Positions 48,783 to 57,564 of a stretch of 64,000 nt of DNA are shown here, piece by piece. The number at the start of each line of letters is the position of its first letter. The stretch's first letter is position 1. The stretch covers positions 71,375 to 135,374 of the forward strand of contig NZ_BNBY01000018.1 in assembly GCF_014656195.1 (NCBI RefSeq). The letters run 5' to 3'. Both the position numbers and the translations under genes were made by a program. This stretch comes from Kitasatospora xanthocidica (GTDB lineage Bacteria > Actinomycetota > Actinomycetes > Streptomycetales > Streptomycetaceae). Below the pieces are notes generated by a model. The model was not told where the DNA came from and ran no database searches. It saw only the letters and a list, made by a program, of their open reading frames with translations.

Positions 48783-51700
48783 ATGCACGATGACCGCACC
48801 CTCGTCGAGTCCCGTCTCAAGCGCGTCCTGGACGAGCGCATCCGTCCGGCCGTGTACCCCGAGTCCGTCCCGCTGGAGGTCGGCATCTGGACGGCGCCCG
48901 GCGAGCCCGTCCCGGTCGCCGAGGGCCTGGCCGCGCCGCGCGCCCCGATCGCGGTCGGCGACGCCTGGGGCGCGCCCTGGAGCACCAGTTGGATCACCGT
49001 CACCGGCACCGTGCCCGAGGCCTGGGCGGGCCGCACCGTCGAGGCGCTGATCGACCTCGGCTTCGACGCCAACATGCCCGGCTTCCAGTGCGAGGGCCTG
49101 GTCTACCGCCCGGACGGCACCCCGGTGAAGGGCCTCAACCCGCAGAACCAGTGGGTGCGGATCGCCGCCCCGGCGGCCGGCGGCGAGCAGGTGCTGCTGC
49201 ACGTCGAAGCCGCCGCCAACCCGGTCATCCTGGACTACCACCCCTTCCTGCCGACCGAGTTGGGCGACAGGGAGACGGCCGGCGACCGGCCGCAGTACAG
49301 GCTGGCCCGGATGGACCTCGCCGTCTTCGACGAGACGGTCTGGCAGCTGGTGCTGGACCTGGAGGTGCTCGGCGAGCTGATGGCCGAGCTGCCGGTGGAG
49401 GGCGCCCGCCGCTGGGAGCTGCTGCGGGCGATCGAGCGGGCCCTCGACGCGGTCGACCTCCAGGACGTCAACGGCACGGCCGCGGCCGCCCGTTCGGAGC
49501 TGGCGGGCGTGCTGGCCGCGCCCGCCGTGCCGTCCGCGCACCGGATCAGCGCGATCGGCCACGCGCACATCGACTCGGCCTGGCTGTGGCCGCTGCGCGA
49601 GACCGTCCGCAAGGTGGCCCGTACCACCGCCAACATGACGGCGCTGCTGGAGGACGAACCGGACTTCCTCTACACCATGTCCCAGGCGCAGCAGTTCGCC
49701 TGGATCAAGGAGCACCGCCCCGAGGTGTACGCCCGGGTCCGGAAGGCCGTCGCCGAGGGCCGGTTCGTCCCGGCGGGCGGCATGTGGGTCGAGTCCGACA
49801 CCAACATGCCGAGCTCGGAGGCGATGGCCCGGCAGTTCGTGCACGGCAAGCGGTTCTTCCTGGACGAGTTCGGGGTGGAGAACCACGAGGCCTGGCTCCC
49901 GGACACCTTCGGCTTCACCGGCGGCCTGCCGCAGATCATCCGCAACGCGGGCTCCAAGTGGCTGCTGACCCAGAAGATCTCGTGGAGCCAGGTGAACAAA
50001 TTCCCGCACCACACCTTCCTCTGGGAGGGCATCGACGGGACCCGGATCTTCACCCACTTCCCGCCCGTGGACACCTACAACTGCTCCATGAAGGGCAGCG
50101 AGATCGCCCACGCGGCAAGGAACTTCAAGGACAAGGGGGTGGCCAGCCACTCGCTCGCCCCGACCGGCTGGGGCGACGGCGGTGGCGGCACCACCCGCGA
50201 GATGGTGGCCAAGGCGGCCCGGCTGAGGGACCTGGAGGGCTCGGCCACCGTCCGCTGGGAGAAGCCCGCCGAGTTCTTCGCCAAGGCCGAGGCCGAGTAC
50301 CCGAACCCGCCGGTCTGGGTCGGCGAGCTCTACCTGGAGCTGCACCGGGCCACCCTGACCAGCCAGGCGAAGACCAAGCAGGGCAACCGGCGCAGCGAGA
50401 ACCTGCTGCGCGAGGCCGAACTCTGGTGCACCACCGCCACTTTGCGCACCGGCGCGGAGTACCCGTACGAGCGGCTGGACCGGATCTGGAAGACCGTGCT
50501 GCTGCACCAGTTCCACGACATCCTGCCCGGCTCGTCCATCGCCTGGGTGCACCGCGAGGCCGAGGCGACGTACGCGGCGCTGGCCAAGGAGCTGGTGGAG
50601 CTGATCGCGTCGGCCCAGCGGGCCCTCGCCGGGGATCACCGGGGCCGGCACGAGCTGGTGTTCAACGCGGCGCCGCACCCGCGCTCCGCCGTCCCGGCCG
50701 GCGGGGCCGCCGTGGTGGCTCCGCCGGCGGAGGGCTGCACGCTGACCGAGCGCCCCGAGGGCGGCTACCTGCTGCGCAACGGCCTGCTGGACGTCGTGGT
50801 GGACGCCGACGGCCTGATCGCCTCGGCGGTCGAGGTCGCGAGCGGCCGGGAGACCGTCGCCCCCGGCACCCGCGCCAACCTGCTGCAACTGCACCCGGAC
50901 TTCCCGAACATGTGGGACGCCTGGGACGTCGACCAGTTCTACCGCAACACCGTCACCGACCTGACCGGCGTGGACTCGCTCACCGTCTTCGCGGAGACGG
51001 CCGAGAAGGTCTCCGTCCGGGTCGTGCGCTCCTTCGGCTCGTCCACCGCCGTCCAGACGCTCACCCTGCGGGCGGGCGAGCAGCGCCTGGACATCGAGAC
51101 CCTGGTGGACTGGCACGAGACCGAGAAGTTCCTCAAGGCCGCGTTCCCGCTGGACGTCCACACCGAGCGCTACGCCGCCGAGACCCAGTTCGGCCACCTC
51201 TACCGGCCCACCCACACCAACACCAGCTGGGACGCCGCCAAGTTCGAGGCCTGCAACCACCGCTTCGTCCACTTCGACGAGCCCGGCTGGGGCGTCGCCC
51301 TGGTCACCGCCTCCACCTACGGCCACGACGTCACCCGCGCCGTGCGCGCCACCGACGGCGGCACCACCACCACGGTCCGCTTCTCGCTGCTGCGCGCCCC
51401 GCGCTTCCCCGACCCGAAGACCGACCAGGGCCTGCACCGGTTCCGGCACGCCCTCGTCCCCGGCGCGGCGATCGGCGACGCCGTCCGCGAGGGCTACCGG
51501 ATCGGCCTGCCCGAGCGGCGGGTCACCGGCACCGCCGAGCGGGTCGCGCCGCTGGTGGAGCTGGACCACGACGCGCTGGTGGTGAGCGCGGTCAAGCTCG
51601 CCGACGACCGCAGCGGCGACCTGATCGTCCGGGTCTACGAGGCCTCCGGCGGCCGTACCCGGGGCCGGCTGACCACCTCCTTCCCGCTCGCCGACGCCGT

Positions 51701-51827
51701 CCCCTGCGACCTGCTGGAGCGGCCCTGGGACGGCACCCGCGGCGAGGTGACGGTGGCGGACGGCGCGGTGCGGCTCGCGCTGCGCCCGTTCGAGCTGGTC
51801 ACGCTGCGGCTGCGGGCCGCCGGGTAG
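48783..51827 (+). CDS. GH38 alpha-mannosidase (intracellular)
   Basis: Predicted 1014-residue alpha-mannosidase. An N-terminal beta domain (about 1-250) precedes the catalytic region with the zinc residues in GHAHIDSAWLWPLRET (H260/H262, D264) and the nucleophile D374 in AWLPDTFGFTGGLPQI; the late zinc His is in HQFHDILPGSSIAWVH. The C-terminal part is the usual mannosidase beta domain. The length and DTFGFTG pattern place it in the bacterial clade related to yeast Ams1, separate from the large GH38 at 35872. It has no signal peptide and follows the GH5 gene by 56 bp. The two GH38 enzymes likely divide the work on different alpha linkages. Confidence 0.93.
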   Translation: MHDDRTLVESRLKRVLDERIRPAVYPESVPLEVGIWTAPGEPVPVAEGLAAPRAPIAVGDAWGAPWSTSWITVTGTVPEAWAGRTVEALIDLGFDANMPGFQCEGLVYRPDGTPVKGLNPQNQWVRIAAPAAGGEQVLLHVEAAANPVILDYHPFLPTELGDRETAGDRPQYRLARMDLAVFDETVWQLVLDLEVLGELMAELPVEGARRWELLRAIERALDAVDLQDVNGTAAAARSELAGVLAAPAVPSAHRISAIGHAHIDSAWLWPLRETVRKVARTTANMTALLEDEPDFLYTMSQAQQFAWIKEHRPEVYARVRKAVAEGRFVPAGGMWVESDTNMPSSEAMARQFVHGKRFFLDEFGVENHEAWLPDTFGFTGGLPQIIRNAGSKWLLTQKISWSQVNKFPHHTFLWEGIDGTRIFTHFPPVDTYNCSMKGSEIAHAARNFKDKGVASHSLAPTGWGDGGGGTTREMVAKAARLRDLEGSATVRWEKPAEFFAKAEAEYPNPPVWVGELYLELHRATLTSQAKTKQGNRRSENLLREAELWCTTATLRTGAEYPYERLDRIWKTVLLHQFHDILPGSSIAWVHREAEATYAALAKELVELIASAQRALAGDHRGRHELVFNAAPHPRSAVPAGGAAVVAPPAEGCTLTERPEGGYLLRNGLLDVVVDADGLIASAVEVASGRETVAPGTRANLLQLHPDFPNMWDAWDVDQFYRNTVTDLTGVDSLTVFAETAEKVSVRVVRSFGSSTAVQTLTLRAGEQRLDIETLVDWHETEKFLKAAFPLDVHTERYAAETQFGHLYRPTHTNTSWDAAKFEACNHRFVHFDEPGWGVALVTASTYGHDVTRAVRATDGGTTTTVRFSLLRAPRFPDPKTDQGLHRFRHALVPGAAIGDAVREGYRIGLPERRVTGTAERVAPLVELDHDALVVSAVKLADDRSGDLIVRVYEASGGRTRGRLTTSFPLADAVPCDLLERPWDGTRGEVTVADGAVRLALRPFELVTLRLRAAG

Positions 51828-51847
51828 CCGCCCCGCGCCAGGCTGTG

Positions 51848-51876
51848 CGCATGGAGTGGTACGGCCACTCCATGCG
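51848..51876 (+). terminator. Stem-loop after the GH38 gene
   Basis: CGCATGGAGTGG (51848-51859) and CCACTCCATGCG (51865-51876) form a perfect 12-bp stem with a 5-nt loop TACGG. It lies 20 bp after the mannosidase stop and 100 bp before the ROK gene, so it may end or attenuate the operon. Confidence 0.7.
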
Positions 51877-51976
51877 GCACGGCACGGCTGCTCCGCGCAC
51901 GACGGCTGTTCTACGCTGTGCGGCGCCCCCGCCTCCCCGGCCGGGGCGCCGCCCCCTCCCTCTCCTGGAGCCCACC

Positions 51977-52909
51977 GTGCCTTCCACCCCGCTGTTCGCC
52001 GCCGTCGACGTCGGCGGCACCAAGATCGCCGGAGCGCTGGTCGACGGCGACGGCCGGCTCCGGCACCGGCTCCAGCTGCCCACCCCGGCGACCGAGCCCG
52101 GCCCGGCCGTGCTCGCCGTCGTCCACAAGGTGCTGGACGAACTCTCCGGCACCACCGACTGGCCCGCCGTGACCGCCCTCGGGATCGGCAGCGCCGGCCC
52201 GGTCGACCTCGCCGACGGCACCGTCAGCCCGGTCAACATCCCCGGCTGGCGCGGCTTCCCGCTGGTCGCCGAGGTCGCCGCGCACCCGGCGGTGGCCGCC
52301 CGCGCACTGCCCGTCCGCCTCGCCGGGGACGGCGTCGCGATGGCCGCCGCCGAGCACTGGCAGGGCGCGGCCCGGGGCGCCGACAACGCGCTCTGCCTGG
52401 TGGTGTCGACCGGGGTCGGCGCCGGACTGGTGCTCGACGGCGCCGTCCGCCCGGGCCCCAGCGGCAACGCCGGACACCTCGGGCACATCACCGTCGAGCT
52501 GGACGGCGAACCCTGCCCGTGCGGCTCCCGCGGCTGCCTGGAGGGCCTCGCCAGCGGCACCGCGATCGCCCGCCGGGCACTCGCCGGGGGCTGGCGGCCC
52601 GACGGCGAGGACCGCTCGGCGCGCGCCGTCGCCGCCTCCGCCGCCGCGGGCGACCCGGTCGCGCTCGCCTCCTTCGACCGCGCCGCCCAGGCCCTGGCCG
52701 CCGGCATCGCCGCCACGGCCGCCCTGGTGGACCTCCACCGGGTCGTCGTCGGCGGCGGCGTGGCCACCGCCGGCGACGTGCTGTTCGCCCCGCTCGCCCG
52801 CCACCTGGACCGCTACGCCGCCCTCTCGTACATCCGCGGCCTCGACGTGCGCCGCGCCGAACTCGGCACCGACGCCGGGCTGATCGGCGCGGCCGCGCTC
52901 TGCCGCTGA
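51977..52909 (+). CDS. ROK-family sugar kinase
   Basis: Predicted 310-residue kinase phosphorylating a hexose or N-acetylhexosamine. The ATP motif is DVGGTKIAGALVDGDG; the ROK signature and sugar-binding Glu/Asp lie in PSGNAGHLGHITVELDGEPC; the zinc motif is CPCGSRGCLEG. GTG at 51977 with GGAG 7 nt upstream is the start; the open frame upstream is the mannosidase shadow. At the end of the glycan locus it most likely phosphorylates mannose or GlcNAc released by the glycosidases; which one cannot be read from the sequence. It is followed by the manA remnant. Confidence 0.9.
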   Translation: MPSTPLFAAVDVGGTKIAGALVDGDGRLRHRLQLPTPATEPGPAVLAVVHKVLDELSGTTDWPAVTALGIGSAGPVDLADGTVSPVNIPGWRGFPLVAEVAAHPAVAARALPVRLAGDGVAMAAAEHWQGAARGADNALCLVVSTGVGAGLVLDGAVRPGPSGNAGHLGHITVELDGEPCPCGSRGCLEGLASGTAIARRALAGGWRPDGEDRSARAVAASAAAGDPVALASFDRAAQALAAGIAATAALVDLHRVVVGGGVATAGDVLFAPLARHLDRYAALSYIRGLDVRRAELGTDAGLIGAAALCR

Positions 52910-52933
52910 GGGCCTCCCCCTCCCGGAGCCACC

Positions 52934-53107
52934 GTGCCGCCTCCCTTCGCCCCGCTCCGCAACCCCGTCCGCCGGTACGCCTGGGGCTCGGCCACCGCCA
53001 TCCCCGCGCTCACCGGGGCCGAGCCCGACGGCACCCCGCAGGCCGAACTGTGGCTGGGCGCGGAGCTGTTCCGGGCCACCACCGGACGGCCGCGGGCCAC
53101 CCGGTAG
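52934..53107 (+). pseudogene. manA: Remnant of mannose-6-phosphate isomerase gene
   Basis: A 57-codon frame starting at GTG, 24 bp after the kinase stop. The first about 47 residues are clearly the N-terminus of a type I phosphomannose isomerase (LRNPVRRYAWGSATAIPALT, AELWLGAE), but the protein normally has close to 400 residues and all metal ligands are missing. The sequence then jumps to LFRATTGRPRATR, which resembles the last residues of such enzymes, so the simplest reading is one large in-frame internal deletion. It is unlikely to have isomerase activity. An assembly error is the alternative. The normal product would convert mannose-6-phosphate to fructose-6-phosphate. Confidence 0.75.
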
Positions 53108-53125
53108 CAGCGGGTCCGGCGCCCG

Positions 53126-53521
53126 TCAGACCGAGGTGGGGTGCCCGAACAGCAGGTCGTAGCCCTCCGGAAGCTGCTCGATCACCCGGTCGAGCAGGTC
53201 CCCGGGCACCAGGTCGGCCACGGTGCTGAGCACCGCCCCGATGTCCCACTGCGCCGTCGCCGGGGTCGCCCCGTCGATCCACCCGACCACGCCCAGGACG
53301 AAGCGCTCGGCGGTCAGCGGCTCGGCCGCGGGCCGGGCGTCGCGCAGCAGCGAGGCGTACGTCTCGGGCAGCGCGTCCGCGATCTCGCCCCGGTCGGCCC
53401 CCACCAGGTGCTCCCCGAGCAGGGCGAGCACGACCCGGGTGGCGTGGTCCGCCTCCGCCTCGCCCCGGTACTCGCCGCGCTCCACGACGCGGGCGCGGAA
53501 GTCCTCCCAGGAGATGGTCAT
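53126..53521 (-). CDS. DUF2267 protein
   Basis: Predicted 131-residue helical protein of the DUF2267 family, built of two related halves; the first carries ADHATRVVLALLGEHLVGAD and the second WDIGAVLSTVADLVPGDLLDRVIEQLP, ending YDLLFGH. Members are common in actinobacteria and of unknown function, often near stress genes. The ATG at 53521 has GGAGG upstream. It is convergent with the manA remnant, 18 bp apart. Confidence 0.82.
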   Translation of the reverse strand: MTISWEDFRARVVERGEYRGEAEADHATRVVLALLGEHLVGADRGEIADALPETYASLLRDARPAAEPLTAERFVLGVVGWIDGATPATAQWDIGAVLSTVADLVPGDLLDRVIEQLPEGYDLLFGHPTSV

Positions 53522-53808
53522 CGCGTCCTCCTCAGGGTCGCCGGGGCCCGGCAGGACCGTCGGCGGCCCGCACCCCCTGGGCCGGGAGGTGACGTCCGCA
53601 GCCCGTGACCGGCGTGGGACGTGTCGGTGCCCGTGCTGCTCAGCGTAACTCGGCCCGGCGCCCCGGGAACCGGCCCGATGCCATCGGGCCCGGCCGGGCG
53701 CCGGGGATCCGGCCTGGCGGATCGACGCCGTTGTCGATCACGCCGCCGGCCCGGGGGCACCGCCCCGGGAACGGGCGCCGCTCGGGCGCTCCCGCCGTAC
53801 GGGGGCGC
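53522..53808. other. 287-bp intergenic region
   Basis: Region between two minus-strand genes. Apart from the stem-loop near 53672 I see no gene in it; several short frames lack ribosome sites. Confidence 0.5.
53672..53690 (-). terminator. Stem-loop after the thioesterase gene
   Basis: GGCCCGAT (53672-53679) pairs with ATCGGGCC (53683-53690) around a GCC loop; flanking CGGCGCC-type sequence can extend the pairing imperfectly. It lies downstream of the thioesterase stop at 53809. Confidence 0.55.
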
Positions 53809-54360
53809 TCAGCCCACCGAGGCGCGGCACCGCCGGCGCGGGCGCCGCGAGGGCGCGCCCCTGCCGACCACTCCGGGCACCACCCGCTGCGCCGGCGCCG
53901 TCGCCGTCGCGGTGGTCCGGGAGCCCTCGGCCCGCGCCGGGTCCGGCATAAACGCCGAGAGAAAGCTCCGCTCGTCCGGGCTGAGGGCGCGCGAACGCCC
54001 GGATTCGCGGTCCCGGGCGACCACCACGGTCCGCGCCCGCATAAACGTCAGCGCGTCCCGGCAGACATTCACCTCGACATGCGCGGAACTCCGTCCGAGC
54101 CGTTCCACGGTGAGCCGTACCGACAATGGGTCGGGGTGGTGGTGCAACTGCTCCAGATAATCGATCTCGTGCCGCGCGATAATGAATCCGGCGGAAAACA
54201 GCGATTCCCGGACGGCGGTCGCGTGGTGGCGGAACAGGTCGTAAATCCCCTCCTGGACGTAGCCGACCAGCCGGACGTTGTTGATGTGCCCGTTCTCGTC
54301 GACGTCGCTCCACCGGGTCGGGCAGGCCAGCACGTGCGCGCCCAGGTAGGCCGCGCTCAC
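53809..54360 (-). CDS. Hotdog-fold acyl-CoA thioesterase
   Basis: Predicted 183-residue thioesterase of the 4HBT type, hydrolysing acyl-CoA or acyl-carrier thioesters. The active-site block is PTRWSDVDENGHINNVRLVG, with the catalytic Asp and the NN pair on the hotdog helix, followed by FIIARHEIDYLEQLHHHPDP. The last about 45 residues are a disordered Ala/Arg/Thr tail. GTG at 54360 overlaps the stop of the upstream small gene (GTGA), so they are cotranslated. The open frame to 54687 is not used. Confidence 0.83.
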   Translation of the reverse strand: MSAAYLGAHVLACPTRWSDVDENGHINNVRLVGYVQEGIYDLFRHHATAVRESLFSAGFIIARHEIDYLEQLHHHPDPLSVRLTVERLGRSSAHVEVNVCRDALTFMRARTVVVARDRESGRSRALSPDERSFLSAFMPDPARAEGSRTTATATAPAQRVVPGVVGRGAPSRRPRRRCRASVG

Positions 54361-54668
54361 TGCTGCGTCAGCCCGGCGCCGGCCACCGCGGGGAGCAGCG
54401 CACGCTGCAACCTGGCGTAGTAGGCGGAGTGTTCGGCCGCCATCCGGGCCGCGGTCCAGCCCTCCTCGGCGGCCTCCGCCGCCGCCTGGACGACCAGGCT
54501 GTCGAGCACCGCGTCGACCGACCGGCACAGCTCGGCGACGGCCGCGAGCCGCTCGGTCACGACCGCCCCGCCGGCCGCGTTCCGGGACGGGAACGCGGCC
54601 AGCGAGTCCACCGCGAGCTGCAGATCGTCCAGGGTGTCCGGTCGGTTTTCCTCGGGGAAATTCCGCAT
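54357..54668 (-). CDS. Hypothetical protein cotranslated with thioesterase
   Basis: A 103-residue, nearly all-helical soluble protein (DLQLAVDSLAAFPSRNAAGG, LCRSVDAVLDSLVVQAAAEA). It has one Cys and no recognised domain. The ATG has GGAGA 7-8 nt upstream and its stop overlaps the thioesterase start. It may be a partner or carrier for the thioesterase; it lacks the Ser of acyl-carrier proteins in a recognisable DSL context (an LDSL sequence is present, but the surrounding fold is not convincing). Confidence 0.6.
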   Translation of the reverse strand: MRNFPEENRPDTLDDLQLAVDSLAAFPSRNAAGGAVVTERLAAVAELCRSVDAVLDSLVVQAAAEAAEEGWTAARMAAEHSAYYARLQRALLPAVAGAGLTQQ

Positions 54669-54984
54669 GTTTTTCTCCAGGACTCAATCGGCCTTTACGG
54701 CCAGGTAGCTAGCGTTCGAATACACCGGATCGGTGTCGGCCCCCCGACGCCTTCGACGCTATCCCAGTCGACGGGGGTCGGCAGATCGTTTTCGGACCGC
54801 GACGGGAAACTGACTTCCATCGGAGTAGTTTGCCGGGGTACACAATATGCCCCATCAGCCGAACGCTGTCCGCAATTCGGGTGATATCACCGACTCGACG
54901 CCCAAGATCAACTACCGGCGGGCCCGGATCTGGTATCGGCCGTCCGGGGACCCGCTCGGCGGCCGCGGGCCGCGAGGACCGGCC
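54669..54984. other. 316-bp intergenic region
   Basis: No gene is supported. It contains the promoter region for the minus-strand two-gene operon at 54668, with a palindrome at 54722-54736 and A+T-richer sequence at 54830-54910. Confidence 0.5.
54722..54736. promoter_or_regulatory. Palindrome upstream of the thioesterase operon
   Basis: ACACCG-GAT-CGGTGT, a perfect 6+6 inverted repeat with a 3-nt centre, lies 54 bp upstream of the hypothetical gene's ATG at 54668. It is well placed as an operator. Confidence 0.45.
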
Positions 54985-55947
54985 CTAGAAGGCTCCCCAC
55001 CAGCGCGCCTTGTACAGGTGCGTCCCGGGCAGCGCCCGGGTGCCCTCCGGCCGGTGCAGGGTGATCGCCCCAGTGCACCAGTCGCAGGGGGCGGTGTGTG
55101 CGGGGGTCACGGTGAGCAGGCGGCCGGTGCGGCCGGGTTCGTCGCCGACGCTCTTGACGTCCCGTTCGGCCGCCCGGTCGGCCAGCCGGACGCGGGTGAA
55201 GCGGTCCTCGGACGGGTCGTAGCTCCACAGGCCGGCCAGCGTGCTCACCCAGAACCGCCCGGGCGAGGCCAGCACGGGCGCCAGGTCGTGGCCGCCCCGG
55301 TCCGGCAGCGAGGTGCTCCGGGCGACGGTCAGGGTGGGCGCGGCCGGGGTGCCGCCGACCCGCAGCGCGGTCAGCGTGGTGGCGCCGAGCGCCCAGAGCA
55401 GCCCGGTCCGCGCGTCCCAGTGCACGCCGTGCGCGTCCGGCAGCAGGACCTCCGCGTACCCGGCGGCGCGCGGGCCCTGCGAGGCCGCGTACAGCCGCAC
55501 CCAGCCGCCGGTGCTCGCGGCGACGGCGACGTTGCCGTCCGGCAGCAGCTCGATGCTGTGCGGGTTGGCGGCCGGCCCCAGGTCCGCCGCCCAGCGGGCC
55601 CGGCCGGTGGCGGTCTCCACCACGGCGGCCAGCCCGCCGGTGGCGGTCGTCAGCAGGTAGCGGCGGCCCTGCCGGATCCGGCTCTTCACCTCGTCCGGGT
55701 CCGTCCAGCTGCGCGCGGGCGCGAGGTCCGCCAACTCCGGTGCCCGGTCGGCACTCCAGCTCCAGATCACCGGCAACCGGTCCGGGCCGCGGTAGGCCGT
55801 CAGCCCCTCGGCGCTCTGCAGCACCAGCACCCGGCGGGAGGCCTGGTCGACGACGGCGACCTGCCGGCCGGGCGAGCGCGCCTCCGCCAGGGCGGCGGGC
55901 GCGCAGAGCAGCAGGGCGAGGCACAGGGCCGGCAGGGTTCTCCGCAT
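54985..55947 (-). CDS. Exported DUF6528-like beta-propeller protein
   Basis: Predicted 320-residue secreted protein. A signal peptide (RRTLPALCLALLLCAPAALA, cleavage after ALA) is followed by repeats typical of a beta-propeller (e.g. VAVVDQASRRVLVLQ, PHSIELLPDGNVAVAASTGG, GVHWDARTGLLWALG). The layout resembles DUF6528 proteins of Streptomyces; the family name is from memory. Two Cys occur late (CDWC). Function is unknown; binding of a ligand or protein at the cell surface is likely. ATG at 55947 is used; a GTG 3 nt upstream is possible. Confidence 0.72.
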   Translation of the reverse strand: MRRTLPALCLALLLCAPAALAEARSPGRQVAVVDQASRRVLVLQSAEGLTAYRGPDRLPVIWSWSADRAPELADLAPARSWTDPDEVKSRIRQGRRYLLTTATGGLAAVVETATGRARWAADLGPAANPHSIELLPDGNVAVAASTGGWVRLYAASQGPRAAGYAEVLLPDAHGVHWDARTGLLWALGATTLTALRVGGTPAAPTLTVARSTSLPDRGGHDLAPVLASPGRFWVSTLAGLWSYDPSEDRFTRVRLADRAAERDVKSVGDEPGRTGRLLTVTPAHTAPCDWCTGAITLHRPEGTRALPGTHLYKARWWGAF

Positions 55948-56060
55948 CACGCCCCCACGGTGCGGGCCGCGGGGCGCCCCCGCACGACGGCACCGCCGAA
56001 CGGCCGCGCTCCGTCCGGGGGGTGGTCCGGACGTGCGACGGACCCCCCGGGCCCGCGCGC

Positions 56061-57464
56061 CTACCGCCCGGCCACCAGGTCCGCGACCCGGGCGATCGGC
56101 GAGGTGGTCGCCCGCCCGGCCGCCTCCTGCCGGTCGGCGGCGTGGTACGCGGCGTACATCGCCTGCACCCCGAGCCAGCGCAGCGGTTCCGGCTCCCAGC
56201 GCCGTACGGTGTGCCCCACCCAGGGCAGCCGGGTCAGCTCGGTGTCGTGGCCGAGGACCAGGTCGCGCAAGGTCCGCCCGGCCAGGTTGGTCGTGGTCAC
56301 CCCGCTGCCGACGTACCCGCCCGCCCAGCCGAGCCCGGTCACCCGGTCCAGCTCCACGGTGGCGCACCAGTCCCGGGGGACGCCGAGCACGCCCGCCCAG
56401 GCGTGGTCGATCCGGGCGTGCGCGGCGGCGGGGAAGAAGCGGTTCAGGATCGCGCGCAGCTGGCGCACCGTCTCCACCTGGGTGGAGCCGTCCGAGTCCG
56501 TCCGCGAGCCGAAGCGGTACGGCACGCCCCGCCCGCCGAGCGCGATCCGGTCGTCGGCGGTGCGCTGCGCGTACATGTAGGCGTGCGCGAAGTCGCCCAG
56601 CACCTCCCGGCCCTGCCAGCCCGCGTCCGCCCAGAACCCGGCGGGCAGCGGCTCGGTGGCGACCATCGCGGAGTTCATCGGCAGCCAGGTGCGCTTCTCC
56701 CCGCGCAGCCCGGCGGTGAACCCCTCGGTGGCGCGCAGCACCCGGTCGGCGGTGACGGTGCCGAGCGGGGTCACGGCCCGCGGCTTGCGGTAGGCGCTGC
56801 CCGGGAGGATCGCGGTGACGGTCGTGCCCTCGTACACCTCGACGCCGAGCTCCCGCACCACCCGGGCCAGGCCGCGGACCAGCTTCGCCGGCTGGACGCG
56901 GGCGCCGTACGGGCTCCAGCAGCCGCCGAGGGTGCCGGCCACGGCGATCCGGTCGCCCGCCTCCCCGGCTCCCAGCAGCTCCACCCGGCCCTCGCCGTAC
57001 GCCCGCTCGCCCTCGACGAAGGCCCGCAGCCGCTCCAACTGCGGCTTGCTGCGCGCCACTTCGAGGACGCCGCCGCGCACCACGTCCGCGTCGATCCGCT
57101 CGGCCGCGGCGATGTCCACGACCTCCCCGACCGCGTCGTCCATCATCCGCTGCATCGCCGCCGCACGCCCCTGCCCGTACCGCTTGGCGAACGCCCCGCG
57201 GCCCGCGAAGCCGTTGTACAGCCAGCCGCCGTTGCGCCCGGAGGCGCCGTAGCCGCAGAACCGCTGTTCCAGCAGGGCGATCCGCAGCGAGGGGTCGGCC
57301 TTCTTCAGGTAGTAGGCGGCCCAGAGGCCGGTGTACCCGCCGCCGACGACACAGACGTCGACGTCCCGGTCTCCCGGCAGCGCGGGGCCCGGCTCCGGCA
57401 CCCCACTCGCCGCGTACCAGAACGACACCTCGCCGTTGACCGCCGCCACCGGAACCTCCCACAC
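56061..57464 (-). CDS. FAD-dependent oxidoreductase (DAO family)
   Basis: Predicted 467-residue flavoprotein oxidase/dehydrogenase of amines or amino acids. The FAD motif is VDVCVVGGGYTGLWAAYYLK (about 34-53), followed by GASGRNGGWLYNGFAG, in which the Cys/His that holds FAD in some relatives is not seen. The C-terminus has GLGWAGGYVGSGVTTTNLAG, which binds FAD. The likely reaction is oxidation of a C-N bond of an amine (e.g. gamma-glutamylputrescine oxidase-like); the exact substrate is open. GTG at 57464 starts the protein. It follows the flavoprotein gene on the same strand after 100 bp. Confidence 0.85.
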   Translation of the reverse strand: MWEVPVAAVNGEVSFWYAASGVPEPGPALPGDRDVDVCVVGGGYTGLWAAYYLKKADPSLRIALLEQRFCGYGASGRNGGWLYNGFAGRGAFAKRYGQGRAAAMQRMMDDAVGEVVDIAAAERIDADVVRGGVLEVARSKPQLERLRAFVEGERAYGEGRVELLGAGEAGDRIAVAGTLGGCWSPYGARVQPAKLVRGLARVVRELGVEVYEGTTVTAILPGSAYRKPRAVTPLGTVTADRVLRATEGFTAGLRGEKRTWLPMNSAMVATEPLPAGFWADAGWQGREVLGDFAHAYMYAQRTADDRIALGGRGVPYRFGSRTDSDGSTQVETVRQLRAILNRFFPAAAHARIDHAWAGVLGVPRDWCATVELDRVTGLGWAGGYVGSGVTTTNLAGRTLRDLVLGHDTELTRLPWVGHTVRRWEPEPLRWLGVQAMYAAYHAADRQEAAGRATTSPIARVADLVAGR

Positions 57465-57564
57465 CCTCGCTGACCTGCCCGGACGCTACCCCGGCCGATC
57501 GGCCCGAACCACCCTCCACACTGCCAGGATCGCCGGCCGCGACCAGCCACCCTGTCAGTCCCCG

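Noticed and set aside
48723..51569. A 948-codon minus-strand frame
   Set aside because: Antisense of the GH38 gene; composition typical of a shadow, no recognisable motif.
54847..56580. 577-codon plus-strand frame
   Set aside because: Antisense to the DUF6528-like and FAD-oxidoreductase genes; only low-complexity sequence.
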